Shown in pieces: positions 29,648 through 38,739 of a stretch of 50,951 bases of DNA. Every line of letters starts with the position of its first letter. Position 1 is the first letter of the stretch. The notes under the pieces are model-generated. The model made no database searches. It saw nothing but the letters and a program-made list of their open reading frames with translations, and was not told the DNA's origin. The translations under genes were made by a program, and so were the position numbers. Origin of the DNA: an uncultured bacterium (lineage in GTDB: Bacteria > Verrucomicrobiota > Kiritimatiellia > RFP12 > UBA1067); NCBI GenBank assembly GCA_902769585.1, contig CACXPT010000022.1, positions 1 through 50,951 on the forward strand. The letters are read 5' to 3'.

Positions 29648-31474
29648 ATGAGCGATTTTGACGAGAAGTGTGTTTACCTTGAGTCGCGGCACGGCAAGGC
29701 CGTAAAGATGGAGTGCCTTCGTCCGTGGTCTAAACCTGAATACAAGGGTGCCGTGACACCGTTTAGCCTTTCGGCTACATACAAGATAACTTACGAAGAT
29801 GGGGCGGAGGTGGTGATAGGCGGTCTGCCTGCCTATGCCTTGGCACAAGGGAGCTTCTGGTATTTCTCGGATAGTAAGAAAGAACCGGAAAGCGTATTTG
29901 CCCGAGACGACAGGGTTCTTGCCTATCTTGCACAGGCCGGACAGATTTTGAGGGGCGAGCGGCGAGGCGAGTGTATCCTCCCCTCGCAGGACGAAGCGGA
30001 CTGCATTCTCAATGGATTGGATGTTCCATTTGAGGCGCTTGAATGTGGCGGCGAGTGGGCTTGCAAAAACATGGATCGGTGGGTGAACGAATGGAAGCAA
30101 AGGGGTCTCATCAAGTGGGATGATGACAACCATATATGGCGCATCGTTCGGAAGTCGCTTAAAGAAAAGAGGCAATGTTGGGCCGTCAAAAGGATATTAG
30201 ATGCGTCTCCAAAATCACTTTCCCTTGACGGAAAAGAGTTTGTCGTGGTTGATGCCAACCATAGGAAGGTGAAGCGAATTTCAGTAGAGCCTGGGGTGGA
30301 CGTATTGCTGGCGCCGCGTAATCCGATAAAAATGGAGACGGTGCTGACGGTTGAGTATGAGAATTCAACTGAACATCCAAACTTCTGCCCATGGGAGACG
30401 TTGGCATTGGGCTGGGTACGGTGTTATACGAACGATGGCAATGCTATTGGATACCTATGCAACAAACAGGTGGTTGCGGCAATCGGAAGAGCAATTGCCG
30501 ACCTTGAACCATTCTTAGAGGGCGACATCAACATTCCGAATGAAAAGGAGGCTGATGAAATCATCAAGAAACTGGACATTCCATATCCGCCCATTTCGCA
30601 AGGTGAGGCAGGCAAGATTCGGCCTTGCATAAAGATGGAGTTGATGAAGCGGTGGAAGAAGAGCGGTAAACTCTGTCAAATGAAGGATGGAAGTTACGAG
30701 ATAGAGAAATTGCCGCACTCAAAGAATGTTGAAGAGGTGCGAATGGCTTTGGAGGGAAGGAAGGAGGATTACGAGAGAGAGAGACGAATCGCCAAGAGTG
30801 GGGCAGAGGTCGCTCAGGAGGCAATGGACGACGGAAGGCGTGAAAGTAAGCGTACTCCTAAAAGTGCCGGTCTTTCCAAGAAGAAAGGGAAGCCAAAGAA
30901 AAAGTCAATGGTGCGCAGGTGGCCGAAGAACAAGGCCGAGCACCGCGAGAACCAGATGAGGCTATGGGGCGGGGAAGAGGGTCTGAAAGGATACGAGACG
31001 AGGGAACTGAAAACTTCTGCGGGCAAGATGTGCACATACTACATTAGGCTCGAGCCAAACGGACGAATGCGGATACTGGACGTAGGGGAGGATGCGCCGG
31101 AGGGATATTACTCGCAGAGTTCAAAGTATTATGTTCTGATGAGGAATGCACGAGTGGCGAAAGGTTATTGTACCTTTGAGCAGCGGGCGTTGTGGTTTGC
31201 TTGCAGGGAACGGTTTAAGACTCCCTCGGGGTTTCTTGTCCAACTGGGAAACCTCGGTCTGATACGAAGAATAGACGGAAAGCATGCCGAAATGAATCTC
31301 GGAGCCACTGCAAAAGGGCGGAAGTTCCTTGACTCGGCGGAGGCGTTCTATCCAGAAGATGGTGTCGTTATCGGGGGAGCGAGGCTGAAAAGATCCAAGT
31401 ACACCATGATAATTGAACAGGCCAAGATAAAACCAGGCACATGGGAGGCTTGCGACTGGTGGCTTGAGGAATGA
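29648..31474 (+). CDS. Unknown 608-aa protein between hsdS and hsdR, with internal duplication
   Basis: No known domain recognised. Two similar segments of about 60 residues: one near 117-175 (DEADCILNGLDVPFEALECG ... WRIVRK) and one near 298-355 (KEADEIIKKLDIPYPPISQG ... YEIEKL), each preceded by a beta-rich part, so a tandem module of about 180 residues. The middle (about 380-430) is a very basic linker (SKKKGKPKKKSMVRRWPK) suited to nucleic-acid binding. The C-terminal part (QMRLWGGEEG..., YYIRLEPNGRMRILDVGEDA) is a separate domain. Its place inside the hsd operon suggests an accessory of restriction or an independent defence gene. Confidence 0.8.
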   Translation: MSDFDEKCVYLESRHGKAVKMECLRPWSKPEYKGAVTPFSLSATYKITYEDGAEVVIGGLPAYALAQGSFWYFSDSKKEPESVFARDDRVLAYLAQAGQILRGERRGECILPSQDEADCILNGLDVPFEALECGGEWACKNMDRWVNEWKQRGLIKWDDDNHIWRIVRKSLKEKRQCWAVKRILDASPKSLSLDGKEFVVVDANHRKVKRISVEPGVDVLLAPRNPIKMETVLTVEYENSTEHPNFCPWETLALGWVRCYTNDGNAIGYLCNKQVVAAIGRAIADLEPFLEGDINIPNEKEADEIIKKLDIPYPPISQGEAGKIRPCIKMELMKRWKKSGKLCQMKDGSYEIEKLPHSKNVEEVRMALEGRKEDYERERRIAKSGAEVAQEAMDDGRRESKRTPKSAGLSKKKGKPKKKSMVRRWPKNKAEHRENQMRLWGGEEGLKGYETRELKTSAGKMCTYYIRLEPNGRMRILDVGEDAPEGYYSQSSKYYVLMRNARVAKGYCTFEQRALWFACRERFKTPSGFLVQLGNLGLIRRIDGKHAEMNLGATAKGRKFLDSAEAFYPEDGVVIGGARLKRSKYTMIIEQAKIKPGTWEACDWWLEE

Positions 31475-31510
31475 TGTCTTTCGACACGATTCAACCTGAA
31501 AGGAAACGGA

Positions 31511-34500
31511 ATGGAAACGAAATCATACGACAGGGTCGCCGAGATGCCGTGCTACACGGTGGTGAACTCGTACGAGAGACTTCCCGACGAGACAGGCGGC
31601 GCCTACGAGAGCGAAGCGACGATGGAAGCGGGCTTCATCCGCACCCTTGCGCAGCAGGGCTACGAGTACCTTCCAGACGTGAAGAGCGAAGTGTCGTTCA
31701 AGGAGAACCTTCGGCGGCAGATGGAGGCACTGAACCGGGGGGCGCTGAACGGCGGGCGGTTCACCGAAGGCGAATGGCAGCGGTTCTGCGGCGAGGTGCT
31801 GGCGAAGAAGAACGACGGCATAGAGGAGAAAACGGCTAAGTTCCAGGAGGAACGTCGGTTCAAGTTCGATTTCGACGACGGTCATGCGGACAACCTGATG
31901 ATATTCGACGACCGTAACATCAACAACAACTCGCTGCAGGTCATCAACCAGTATCGGGAGGACAATGCGGCGAACGGCAAGAAGGTTCGCTACGACGTGA
32001 CGGTGCTCGTGAACGGCCTGCCGCTCGTGCATATTGAACTCAAGCGGCGGGGAGTGGCGATAAAGGAGGCCTTCAACCAGATTGCGCGGTATTCGCGGGA
32101 CGGTTTCTGGGGCGGCGATGCCCTCTTCGAGTGGGTACAGATATTCGTCATCTCCAACGGCACACACACGAAATACTATGCGAACACGACGAGGCGGGGC
32201 AAGGTAAGGGAGTCGGAGAATGCCGCCGCGTCGCCCGGCAGCCAATCGCACACATCGGAGACGTTCGAGTTCACGAGCTACTGGTCTGATGCGAAGAACA
32301 ACCTCATCGAGGATATCCGCGACTTCGCGAGGACTTTCTTCGCGCAGCAAACGTTGAGGAACATACTCGCCAAGTATTGCGTCTTCACGGTGGACAGATG
32401 CCTCATGGTGATGCGTCCGTACCAGATAGCCGCGACGGAGCGGATTATCGAGAAGATCCGCTATGCGTCCGGGAAGCGGGACATCCTCGGCACGAGGGAT
32501 GCGGGCGGGTATATCTGGCACTCTACCGGAAGCGGCAAGACCCTCACCTCGTTCAAGACGGCGCAGATCGCCTCTCAGCTCGATTACGTGGACAAGGTGC
32601 TGTTCGTGGTGGACAGGCAGGATCTCGACAACCAGACACAACTGGAATACGACAAGTTCCAGAAGGGATGCGTTGCGGGAACGGCGAGCACCAAGGCGCT
32701 AACGGCACAGTTGAGCGATGCCGTCAATAGCGAGAAGTCCAAGATTGTCATCACGACGATACAGAAGCTCTCCATCTTCGTGAAGGAGAACAAGCCCGGA
32801 AGCGTCCATGCGGGAATCTACGACAAGCACGTGGTCATCATCTTCGACGAGTGCCACCGCACACAGTTCGGCAGGATGCACCGAGACATCACGAGGCGCT
32901 TCCGCCGCTACCAGATATTCGGTTTCACGGGGACACCGATATTTGAAGGTCACGAGGCGCAGGCCTTGGTGGTCGACGGTCCCCGGACGACTCCGCAAGT
33001 GTTCGGCGAACGGCTTCACAGCTACACGATGGCGACGGCGATACGGGACAGGAACGTGCTACCATTCCACATCGAGACGATAGGCTGGGCCAAACCTGCG
33101 GAGGGAGAACTTGCGGGGACGAGCGCGGACGAGCGGCAGCCGATGACACCCGAAGAGATGGCGTTGATGCCGAGGCGGCCGGAGCAGATAGAGAAGATCG
33201 TCGCATACGTCCTCGGACACTATGCAGCCAAGACCTTGCAGGCGAAAAAATACATGCACAAGGTGGAGCAAAAGAAAGGTGCGCGGAAAGGCAAGGACGA
33301 GAAACGGCTCGTGAGCGGCTTCAACTCCATTTTCGCCGTGAACTTCATCGACGAGGCCAAGGCATACTACACGGAGTTCAAGAGGCAGATAGCGGCATTG
33401 CCGGAGGGACATCCCGCGAAGGGGCTCAAGATCGCGACCATCTTCACCGCCACACCCAACGAGGGGGAAAAGGAGGGCGTGATCGTAGATGACAACGGAT
33501 GGCTCATTGACGACGAGGGCGATCCGTCCTCGCTCGATGCCACGTCGAAGGAATTCCTCGAATCGGCGATGGCGGACTACAACCTCCTCTTTCCCGCACA
33601 GGGTGCGACTGGTTTCTCGGCGAAGGACGGCGACGCCTTCCACAACTACTACATCGACGTCTCCACGAAGATGAAGAACCGCGAGCTGGACATGCTGATC
33701 GTGGTGAACATGTTCCTGACTGGATTCGATGCAAAGACCTTGAATACGTTGTGGCTCGACAAGAACCTCAAGCTCCACACCCTCGTGCAGGCCTATTCGC
33801 GGACGAACCGCATCCTCAATTCCATAAAGCAATGTGGCAATATCATCTGCTTCCGCGACCTCGAAGATGCGACCAACGAGGCAATTGCGTTGTTCAGCGA
33901 CAGCGAGAACGGCGAGGAAGCGTCCGAGATAATCAAGATCAAGACGTTCGACGAATACTATTCCACGGGTTTCAGCAACCACAAGGGCGAGCATGTCAAG
34001 AGCTATACGGAACTTGTGGCGGAACTGCAGGCGAAGTTCCCGCCTGACAAGGAGATAGAAGGCAACGAGGCGAAGGAGGAGTACGTGCAGCTCCTTGGCG
34101 AGGTGTTGAAGCGGCAGAACCTCCTGCGGATATTTGACGAGTACGAGGATGAGCGGGAGGAGAAGCAGATAATCCCGCCCCTTGCCATGCAGGACTACAT
34201 CAGCAGGTACCTCGACATCCGAGACGAGATGGTTGACCAGGCACCATCGCCACCACTGGATCCCAACGTAATCGCCAAGACCGGAGATGACGAGGATGAC
34301 GATGAAGAAGCGTCGGACGAAGAGCCTGAGCAAGAGCAAGTTCCATGCGACGGCATTTCGTTTGAGCTGGAGCTGATCCGGCAGTTCGACGTGGACTTCG
34401 ACTATATCCTCATGCTCATAGACGACTACCACGAGGCCGACGAGGCGGAGCGGAAGCCGATTCTCGAGAAGATCGTGCGGGCCATCAGGTCGAGCGAAAC

Positions 34501-34846
34501 CCTCCGTCCGAAAAAGGACCTCATCATGGACTTCATTGAGCGGTACGACGATTCCCGCAAATGGCAGGCGTTCGTGCGGTGGCGGCTTGAAGAGGATATA
34601 CGGGGGCTTTCGGAGCGGCTTGGGCTTGATGCGGCGGCGGTGAAGGAGTTCATCAGCAATGCCATCGGCACGAGACGGCTCATGACGGTCGGCCCGAACT
34701 TCGACAACATGATTCCGCCGATGGACTTGTTTGGCGACAAGGAAGCGGCCGAGAGGGCGGAGGTGAAACGACGGGAGGTCGCCGCAGAGATGACGGCGCT
34801 CTACAACCGCTACAAGGATGACTATTCGGAGGCAGTGGACGTGTAA
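31511..34846 (+). CDS. hsdR: Type I restriction-modification system, restriction (motor/nuclease) subunit
   Basis: 1111 aa. N-terminal PD-(D/E)xK nuclease: YDVTVLVNGLPLVHIELKRR (about 160-180). SF2 translocase: Walker A STGSGKT (about 338), VDRQDLDNQT, DECHRTQFGRM (about 445), FGFTGTPIF, and later VVNMFLTGFDAK with QAYSRTNRI. The C-terminal helical region binds the HsdMS complex. It cuts unmodified DNA far from the recognition site after translocation. ATG at 31511 follows AAAGGAAACGG. All catalytic motifs appear intact. Confidence 0.95.
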   Translation: METKSYDRVAEMPCYTVVNSYERLPDETGGAYESEATMEAGFIRTLAQQGYEYLPDVKSEVSFKENLRRQMEALNRGALNGGRFTEGEWQRFCGEVLAKKNDGIEEKTAKFQEERRFKFDFDDGHADNLMIFDDRNINNNSLQVINQYREDNAANGKKVRYDVTVLVNGLPLVHIELKRRGVAIKEAFNQIARYSRDGFWGGDALFEWVQIFVISNGTHTKYYANTTRRGKVRESENAAASPGSQSHTSETFEFTSYWSDAKNNLIEDIRDFARTFFAQQTLRNILAKYCVFTVDRCLMVMRPYQIAATERIIEKIRYASGKRDILGTRDAGGYIWHSTGSGKTLTSFKTAQIASQLDYVDKVLFVVDRQDLDNQTQLEYDKFQKGCVAGTASTKALTAQLSDAVNSEKSKIVITTIQKLSIFVKENKPGSVHAGIYDKHVVIIFDECHRTQFGRMHRDITRRFRRYQIFGFTGTPIFEGHEAQALVVDGPRTTPQVFGERLHSYTMATAIRDRNVLPFHIETIGWAKPAEGELAGTSADERQPMTPEEMALMPRRPEQIEKIVAYVLGHYAAKTLQAKKYMHKVEQKKGARKGKDEKRLVSGFNSIFAVNFIDEAKAYYTEFKRQIAALPEGHPAKGLKIATIFTATPNEGEKEGVIVDDNGWLIDDEGDPSSLDATSKEFLESAMADYNLLFPAQGATGFSAKDGDAFHNYYIDVSTKMKNRELDMLIVVNMFLTGFDAKTLNTLWLDKNLKLHTLVQAYSRTNRILNSIKQCGNIICFRDLEDATNEAIALFSDSENGEEASEIIKIKTFDEYYSTGFSNHKGEHVKSYTELVAELQAKFPPDKEIEGNEAKEEYVQLLGEVLKRQNLLRIFDEYEDEREEKQIIPPLAMQDYISRYLDIRDEMVDQAPSPPLDPNVIAKTGDDEDDDEEASDEEPEQEQVPCDGISFELELIRQFDVDFDYILMLIDDYHEADEAERKPILEKIVRAIRSSETLRPKKDLIMDFIERYDDSRKWQAFVRWRLEEDIRGLSERLGLDAAAVKEFISNAIGTRRLMTVGPNFDNMIPPMDLFGDKEAAERAEVKRREVAAEMTALYNRYKDDYSEAVDV

Positions 34847-34936
34847 GGAGATACACTACGATTTTTTTGATTTGGGCCTGTCAGAAATCGGGAGATCTTG
34901 GTAATATCTCTGTGAAACATCATTGGAGAAGGAACG

Positions 34937-35665
34937 ATGAAGAAACTAACCCCTAAGGCATACGAGTACATTGATCAGGTTGTCGGCGAAGTTGTCGGCG
35001 GCAGTGGTGTCAAAGGTTTCAGCCTCTTTGAGGACGGCGACAACCCGTTTTCCTTCTTTCTTGAGATACCTCTTGAGAACGGAGAGGAGCTGGCGGTGCG
35101 GACGTGCAACGAGCTGTTCCATGCCCTTGGGCTGCTACCGGAAGGCAAGGACCTCGCCTTGGGGGAACTCGGCGACTATTGCAACATAGTACCTCCGCAA
35201 AGCAATGGCTTGTATCTCGCGGCCTTCAACCATCCGGCCGTGTTCGCTCTCAAGGAAACCGATCCCGAGTATCGGTTTGTCCTAAAGAAATGGCGAGATT
35301 GGGACGATGATGACGAAGCCGAGGCCGCGATTCGGGCACTTGTGGACGGCATCAAGGCGGGACGGCTGAAATCGAAGAGTCCCGACGGGTATCTCGTACT
35401 GAAGGCCCAGTTCTACGACGCCATCGAGGCGGGGAAGAAGAAGGTCGAGTACCGCGACTTCACGGAGTACAACCTCAAGCGCACGATCGGGATCAAGACG
35501 ATCCGCTTCAATCGCGGCTATGTGAAGAATGCCCCGCAGATGCGTTGGGAGGTGGAGAAGATCGCGCTTCTAGACGGCGAGGACAACGAATGCGATCCGT
35601 TCAACGTACCCGAGGACTTCTGGCCCGTGACGATTGCGATACATCTAAGGAAGCGAATCGACTAA
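34937..35665 (+). CDS. Protein with a C-terminal ASCH/PUA-like domain
   Basis: 242 aa. The C-terminal half fits the ASCH pattern: VLKAQFYDAIEAGKKKVEYR followed by TIGIKTIRFNRGY and a closing WEVEKIALLDG strand. ASCH domains bind RNA or modified nucleotides. The N-terminal half (GFSLFEDGDNPFSFFLEIPL, LGDYCNIVPPQSNG) is unassigned. The start at 34937 follows GGAGAAGGAACG. It lies 90 bp after hsdR on the same strand and begins the accessory tail of the operon. Confidence 0.65.
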   Translation: MKKLTPKAYEYIDQVVGEVVGGSGVKGFSLFEDGDNPFSFFLEIPLENGEELAVRTCNELFHALGLLPEGKDLALGELGDYCNIVPPQSNGLYLAAFNHPAVFALKETDPEYRFVLKKWRDWDDDDEAEAAIRALVDGIKAGRLKSKSPDGYLVLKAQFYDAIEAGKKKVEYRDFTEYNLKRTIGIKTIRFNRGYVKNAPQMRWEVEKIALLDGEDNECDPFNVPEDFWPVTIAIHLRKRID

Positions 35666-35743
35666 CGGGAATGAGGATGCGGCAAGAGGAATTGGTTGCG
35701 GTATCTTCAAGCGGTTCTTCGGGAGATTAGGAGACAAGAAGAC

Positions 35744-36502
35744 ATGAAAGATCATATACAGGAAGTTGGCCGCTTGATGTTCACACCAATTGGGCAATCG
35801 CTTCCGGAGGATGTTGCGCCGCTTTTGGGGTGCATAGGTTCTATAGGCAGGCTTGAGAAACTCTACTTGTTTTCCAACGATAATCTACGTAACGAGTTCA
35901 TCCTTCATACGGATAGCGGTGCATATGTCATTTGTGGAATGAATAGAACCTTCCCGCCTTTTTGCGAAATGCGATTTTTGACTGTCGTCAAGAAGGATAT
36001 CCCGCGTACAGAGGCTAACTATGGTCCCATGATGTTATTCTTTCATCCGCAGATTATAGCATCGATTGAAAAGGCAAACCTATGGAATCCCAATGGAGTA
36101 AGCGATTTCAAATCTGGCGACGAGATTGAGATATTGAGTATAAGTTCAGCACTTGAATATCTCAAGGCAAAGCAAGACTTTCACGTGAGCATGTATCCTG
36201 TTTATTGCAATTCTCTGAGTCAATTTATCTGGTGTGATCCAGACGGACGAGCATTGTATGAAAATACATATGACTTGTGCAAGGCAGCGGAGTTCGATTT
36301 TAATTTATTTAGTGTGCTGTCTGCTTCCCATCCACAAAGAATTGATGATCAGGATTTCTTTGGGCATCCAGATGCATTTGATGATTACTTTCAACGACGA
36401 TTTTGGGCCGACCGATACAAAGCCTATGCAAAATGCCGTCATGGAGTCGTGAAACATAGGGTGTGTGGAAAAGGCAGCTCGGATGACGGTGAAACACATT
36501 GA
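35744..36502 (+). CDS. Unknown island protein, paralogue 1
   Basis: 252 aa from ATG 35744 (MKDHIQEVGRLMF), preceded by GGAGA; 16 further codons upstream lack a ribosome site. Shares order and motifs with the next gene: GCIGSIGRLEKL, HTDSGAYVICGM, IIASIEKANL, FKSGDEIEILSISSALEYLK and a terminal KCRHGVVKH. No known family. AT-richer than the neighbours. Confidence 0.7.
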   Translation: MKDHIQEVGRLMFTPIGQSLPEDVAPLLGCIGSIGRLEKLYLFSNDNLRNEFILHTDSGAYVICGMNRTFPPFCEMRFLTVVKKDIPRTEANYGPMMLFFHPQIIASIEKANLWNPNGVSDFKSGDEIEILSISSALEYLKAKQDFHVSMYPVYCNSLSQFIWCDPDGRALYENTYDLCKAAEFDFNLFSVLSASHPQRIDDQDFFGHPDAFDDYFQRRFWADRYKAYAKCRHGVVKHRVCGKGSSDDGETH

Positions 36503-36533
36503 TATACCCTTTTAGAAGGACGAAAGAGAAAAC

Positions 36534-37280
36534 ATGAACTATTCGGAGATTGATGACAGCTCAGACATGATTCTGGACGAGAGCGTTAAGGTAAAGAACC
36601 GTAAGCAGCTCCATTTCGGTGTGCCAAACGATAATAACATTCTGCAATTTGTCGGCTGTGTCGGATCGTTAGGTGATTTAAAGAAGTTGGTTTTTGAAGG
36701 CTATGGGTTGAGCAGCGAATATGCAAGATTCATGTTATACACCGACAGTGGAGTATATGGTGTATCTACCGAGGGGTATGAGCCGGGTTTTCAGTCCATG
36801 CGGTTTCTCTCCGTTTGGCGGGAGGACAATCCTTCCTTGGATGAATATCAAGCCCTTCTTTTTGAGCCGTGCCTTATAGCATCTATCGAGAGGGCTGGAT
36901 TGTCGTTTATGAATAATAGCCGGATCAACGAATACAAACCAGGTGACGAGATTGCGATATTGGACCATTATACAGCGTTGGAATACTTAAGGAGTTGCAA
37001 AGACTTTCATATTGACTTCTGGCCACTAGAGACAGGAACATTGGCGCGAATATTATGGTGCGATAATAATGGTCGACCACTTTGCGAACGAATTGAAGAT
37101 TTTCCAAAAGTCGCAGAGAATGATTATGGGGTATGGAGTGTCTTTGCCGCATCTCATCCGTCCAAACACGATTCCGCAACCTTCACAACCTATAATCAGC
37201 GACGCTTTTTCGCTCAACGGTATGCAGTTTATGCAAGATGCCGTCATGGTGTCAAGACGTCTTGGAGTTTGTGGCCGTGA
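36534..37280 (+). CDS. Unknown island protein, paralogue 2
   Basis: 248 aa, start 36534 after AGAAGGACGAAAGAG. Homologous over its length to the gene before it: GCVGSLGDLKKL, YTDSGVYGVSTE, LIASIERAGL, YKPGDEIAILDHYTALEYLR, and YARCRHGVKT. A tandem duplication that has diverged well. Function unknown. Confidence 0.7.
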   Translation: MNYSEIDDSSDMILDESVKVKNRKQLHFGVPNDNNILQFVGCVGSLGDLKKLVFEGYGLSSEYARFMLYTDSGVYGVSTEGYEPGFQSMRFLSVWREDNPSLDEYQALLFEPCLIASIERAGLSFMNNSRINEYKPGDEIAILDHYTALEYLRSCKDFHIDFWPLETGTLARILWCDNNGRPLCERIEDFPKVAENDYGVWSVFAASHPSKHDSATFTTYNQRRFFAQRYAVYARCRHGVKTSWSLWP

Positions 37281-37340
37281 CATTTTTACGACGAAGAACA
37301 ATACCATGCAAAGAGGATTGACTTAAACGGAGAACAGGCA

Positions 37341-37775
37341 ATGACTCGAAAGAAAACAGCCAACAGCAAGAATGGCGGTAACGGCTTGACAAGAAAGAGC
37401 TTGTCGTTCTACAAGAAACGGACGTGTTGGTATGCCGAGGTGCCAGAACACACCGAAGCGCAGAACCAGATGGTGTCCGGCGCGGACGTGATGTGCGAGA
37501 CGATGGCTTGCGGACACAAGAGGGTCACGATTGACTTCCTCTATGGAGAAGAGTGCAAGCCGTCATCGGTCAAGTGCCTGGCCTGTCTTGACAAGATTGG
37601 GCAAACCGCCTATGGAGCCACCTATCGTTTGAGTTCGGAGTCGAGTGCTGTCCATCTTCCCGACACGGCTTGGCTCTGCAACGTCACAAAGACGGTATGC
37701 GACGGCAACCACCCCACCCACATCTACATTACGGACGTGAGGCCCAACGACGAACCGCCTTACGGTAGGGTATGA
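37341..37775 (+). CDS. Unknown Cys-rich island protein
   Basis: 144 aa. Cysteine/histidine pairs (CETMACGH, CKPSSVKCLACLDKIG, TKTVCDGNHP) suggest a metal-binding fold. N-terminus basic (MTRKKTANSKNGGNG). Start 37341 after GGAGAACAGGCA. No family recognised. Confidence 0.6.
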   Translation: MTRKKTANSKNGGNGLTRKSLSFYKKRTCWYAEVPEHTEAQNQMVSGADVMCETMACGHKRVTIDFLYGEECKPSSVKCLACLDKIGQTAYGATYRLSSESSAVHLPDTAWLCNVTKTVCDGNHPTHIYITDVRPNDEPPYGRV

Positions 37776-37848
37776 CATGCCACGACGGATATCCCGCTGA
37801 GAGATACGGCTAGTATGTTAGGAAGAAACTTCCCTACAAGGAGGCGCA

Positions 37849-38436
37849 ATGTCCGAAAGACACCTATACGGAAGCGATGGCCGACACGTTGGTAGCATTG
37901 ACGATGACGACCGCATCTACGACGATCGCCATTCGTTCATTGGGAGAATCGAGAACGGGACCATCTACGACAACTGCAACAGACCGCAGGGACGTATAAC
38001 AGATAGCGGGATGGTGCTGGACAACCACCGGCAGGAGATCGGGCAGGAGTACGGGACAGGATTTTCTTCGCCAGGCCCGAGACGGGAGATGGGGATTGTG
38101 CGGGCCGACATACTGAGCGAAGGCCACGGCAGCGACTACGGGGCATTCCATCTGCTCGACCGCAATCAGCGGCACAGATACGATACATACCCATACGATG
38201 AAGACGACGGAGAATCCGACGACAATGACGACTATGGGGATGACGATAGCGACGATGACGTATATGTTCCACCGTCTCGGTCAAAGCGCCGTTCCGGGCG
38301 AGGAAAGAATGGCGAAGTAATATCGCACGACGATCCAGAGGCAAGTTGCGCCGGGTGCGGGTGTCTAGTGCTTTTCGTCATAGGTATCTTAATTGTGCTT
38401 CGGCTATATTCCGGTGTCCCGTTCTCGCAATGGTGA
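37849..38436 (+). CDS. Predicted membrane-anchored protein with short beta repeats
   Basis: 195 aa. The N-terminal half repeats a G-x-I-x(5)-IYD pattern (HVGSIDDDDRIYDDRHSF, IGRIENGTIYDNCNR, GRITDSGMVLDN), reminiscent of beta-flower-like domains. An acidic linker (DEDDGESDDNDDYGDDDSDD) and a basic patch lead to a single C-terminal transmembrane helix (CGCLVLFVIGILIVLRLY). Start 37849 after AAGGAGG. Tail-anchored topology is inferred. Last gene before the ncRNA. Confidence 0.7.
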   Translation: MSERHLYGSDGRHVGSIDDDDRIYDDRHSFIGRIENGTIYDNCNRPQGRITDSGMVLDNHRQEIGQEYGTGFSSPGPRREMGIVRADILSEGHGSDYGAFHLLDRNQRHRYDTYPYDEDDGESDDNDDYGDDDSDDDVYVPPSRSKRRSGRGKNGEVISHDDPEASCAGCGCLVLFVIGILIVLRLYSGVPFSQW

Positions 38437-38477
38437 TTGCGGCAACTGTGAAATTTTCAGAAATTGCGCACACCCCG

Positions 38478-38507
38478 TTGACAGCCGCTGCCGATGTGTG
38501 GTAACAT
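38478..38507 (+). promoter_or_regulatory. Strong sigma-70-type promoter of the island ncRNA
   Basis: Perfect TTGACA (38478-38483), 18 bp, TAACAT (38502-38507) with TGG before it (extended -10). Confidence 0.65.
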
Positions 38508-38513
38508 GTGTGC

Positions 38514-38693
38514 CGACGAAGCATCAAGAGGTTCTTGCGAAAGCAAGGCGCCAACCGAGCAGGGGAGAAATCCTGCCACGGTGGACTCTGCGAAGCGGCG
38601 CGAGCCGCCAGCAGGATGTGCCCTTCGGGTGAAGGGAAAACATCTTAGGTAAAGAGCCATCCGATTGATGTATATCGGGTGGCTTCGTTGTTT
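38514..38693 (+). ncRNA. Structured non-coding RNA candidate with own promoter and terminator
   Basis: Five or more stable hairpins: CTTGC-GAAA-GCAAG (38534-38547) within GGTT...AACC; GCAGG-GGAGAAAT-CCTGC (38559-38576); CTGC...GCAG enclosing GCGGC-GCGA-GCCGC (38588-38614); GATGT...ACATC enclosing CCCTTC-GGGT-GAAGGG (38615-38644); and a terminator stem of ten pairs (38656-38683) with a T-rich tail. The first two match the hsdM leader in order and type (GNRA hairpin, then the same GGAGAAAT octaloop on a different stem). No known RNA family is recognised. Confidence 0.65.
38656..38693 (+). terminator. Terminator-like stem of the ncRNA
   Basis: GCCATCCGAT (38656-38665), eight-base loop, ATCGGGTGGC (38674-38683), then TTCGTTGTTT. 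Confidence 0.6.
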
Positions 38694-38739
38694 GCGGGGA
38701 ATAGTCCCACCTCCGACGTGTTTCATCAAGGAAGGCACG

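Noticed and set aside
38514-38693. Known riboswitch (cobalamin, TPP, SAM or similar)
   Set aside because: None of the conserved cores I know for these classes is present.
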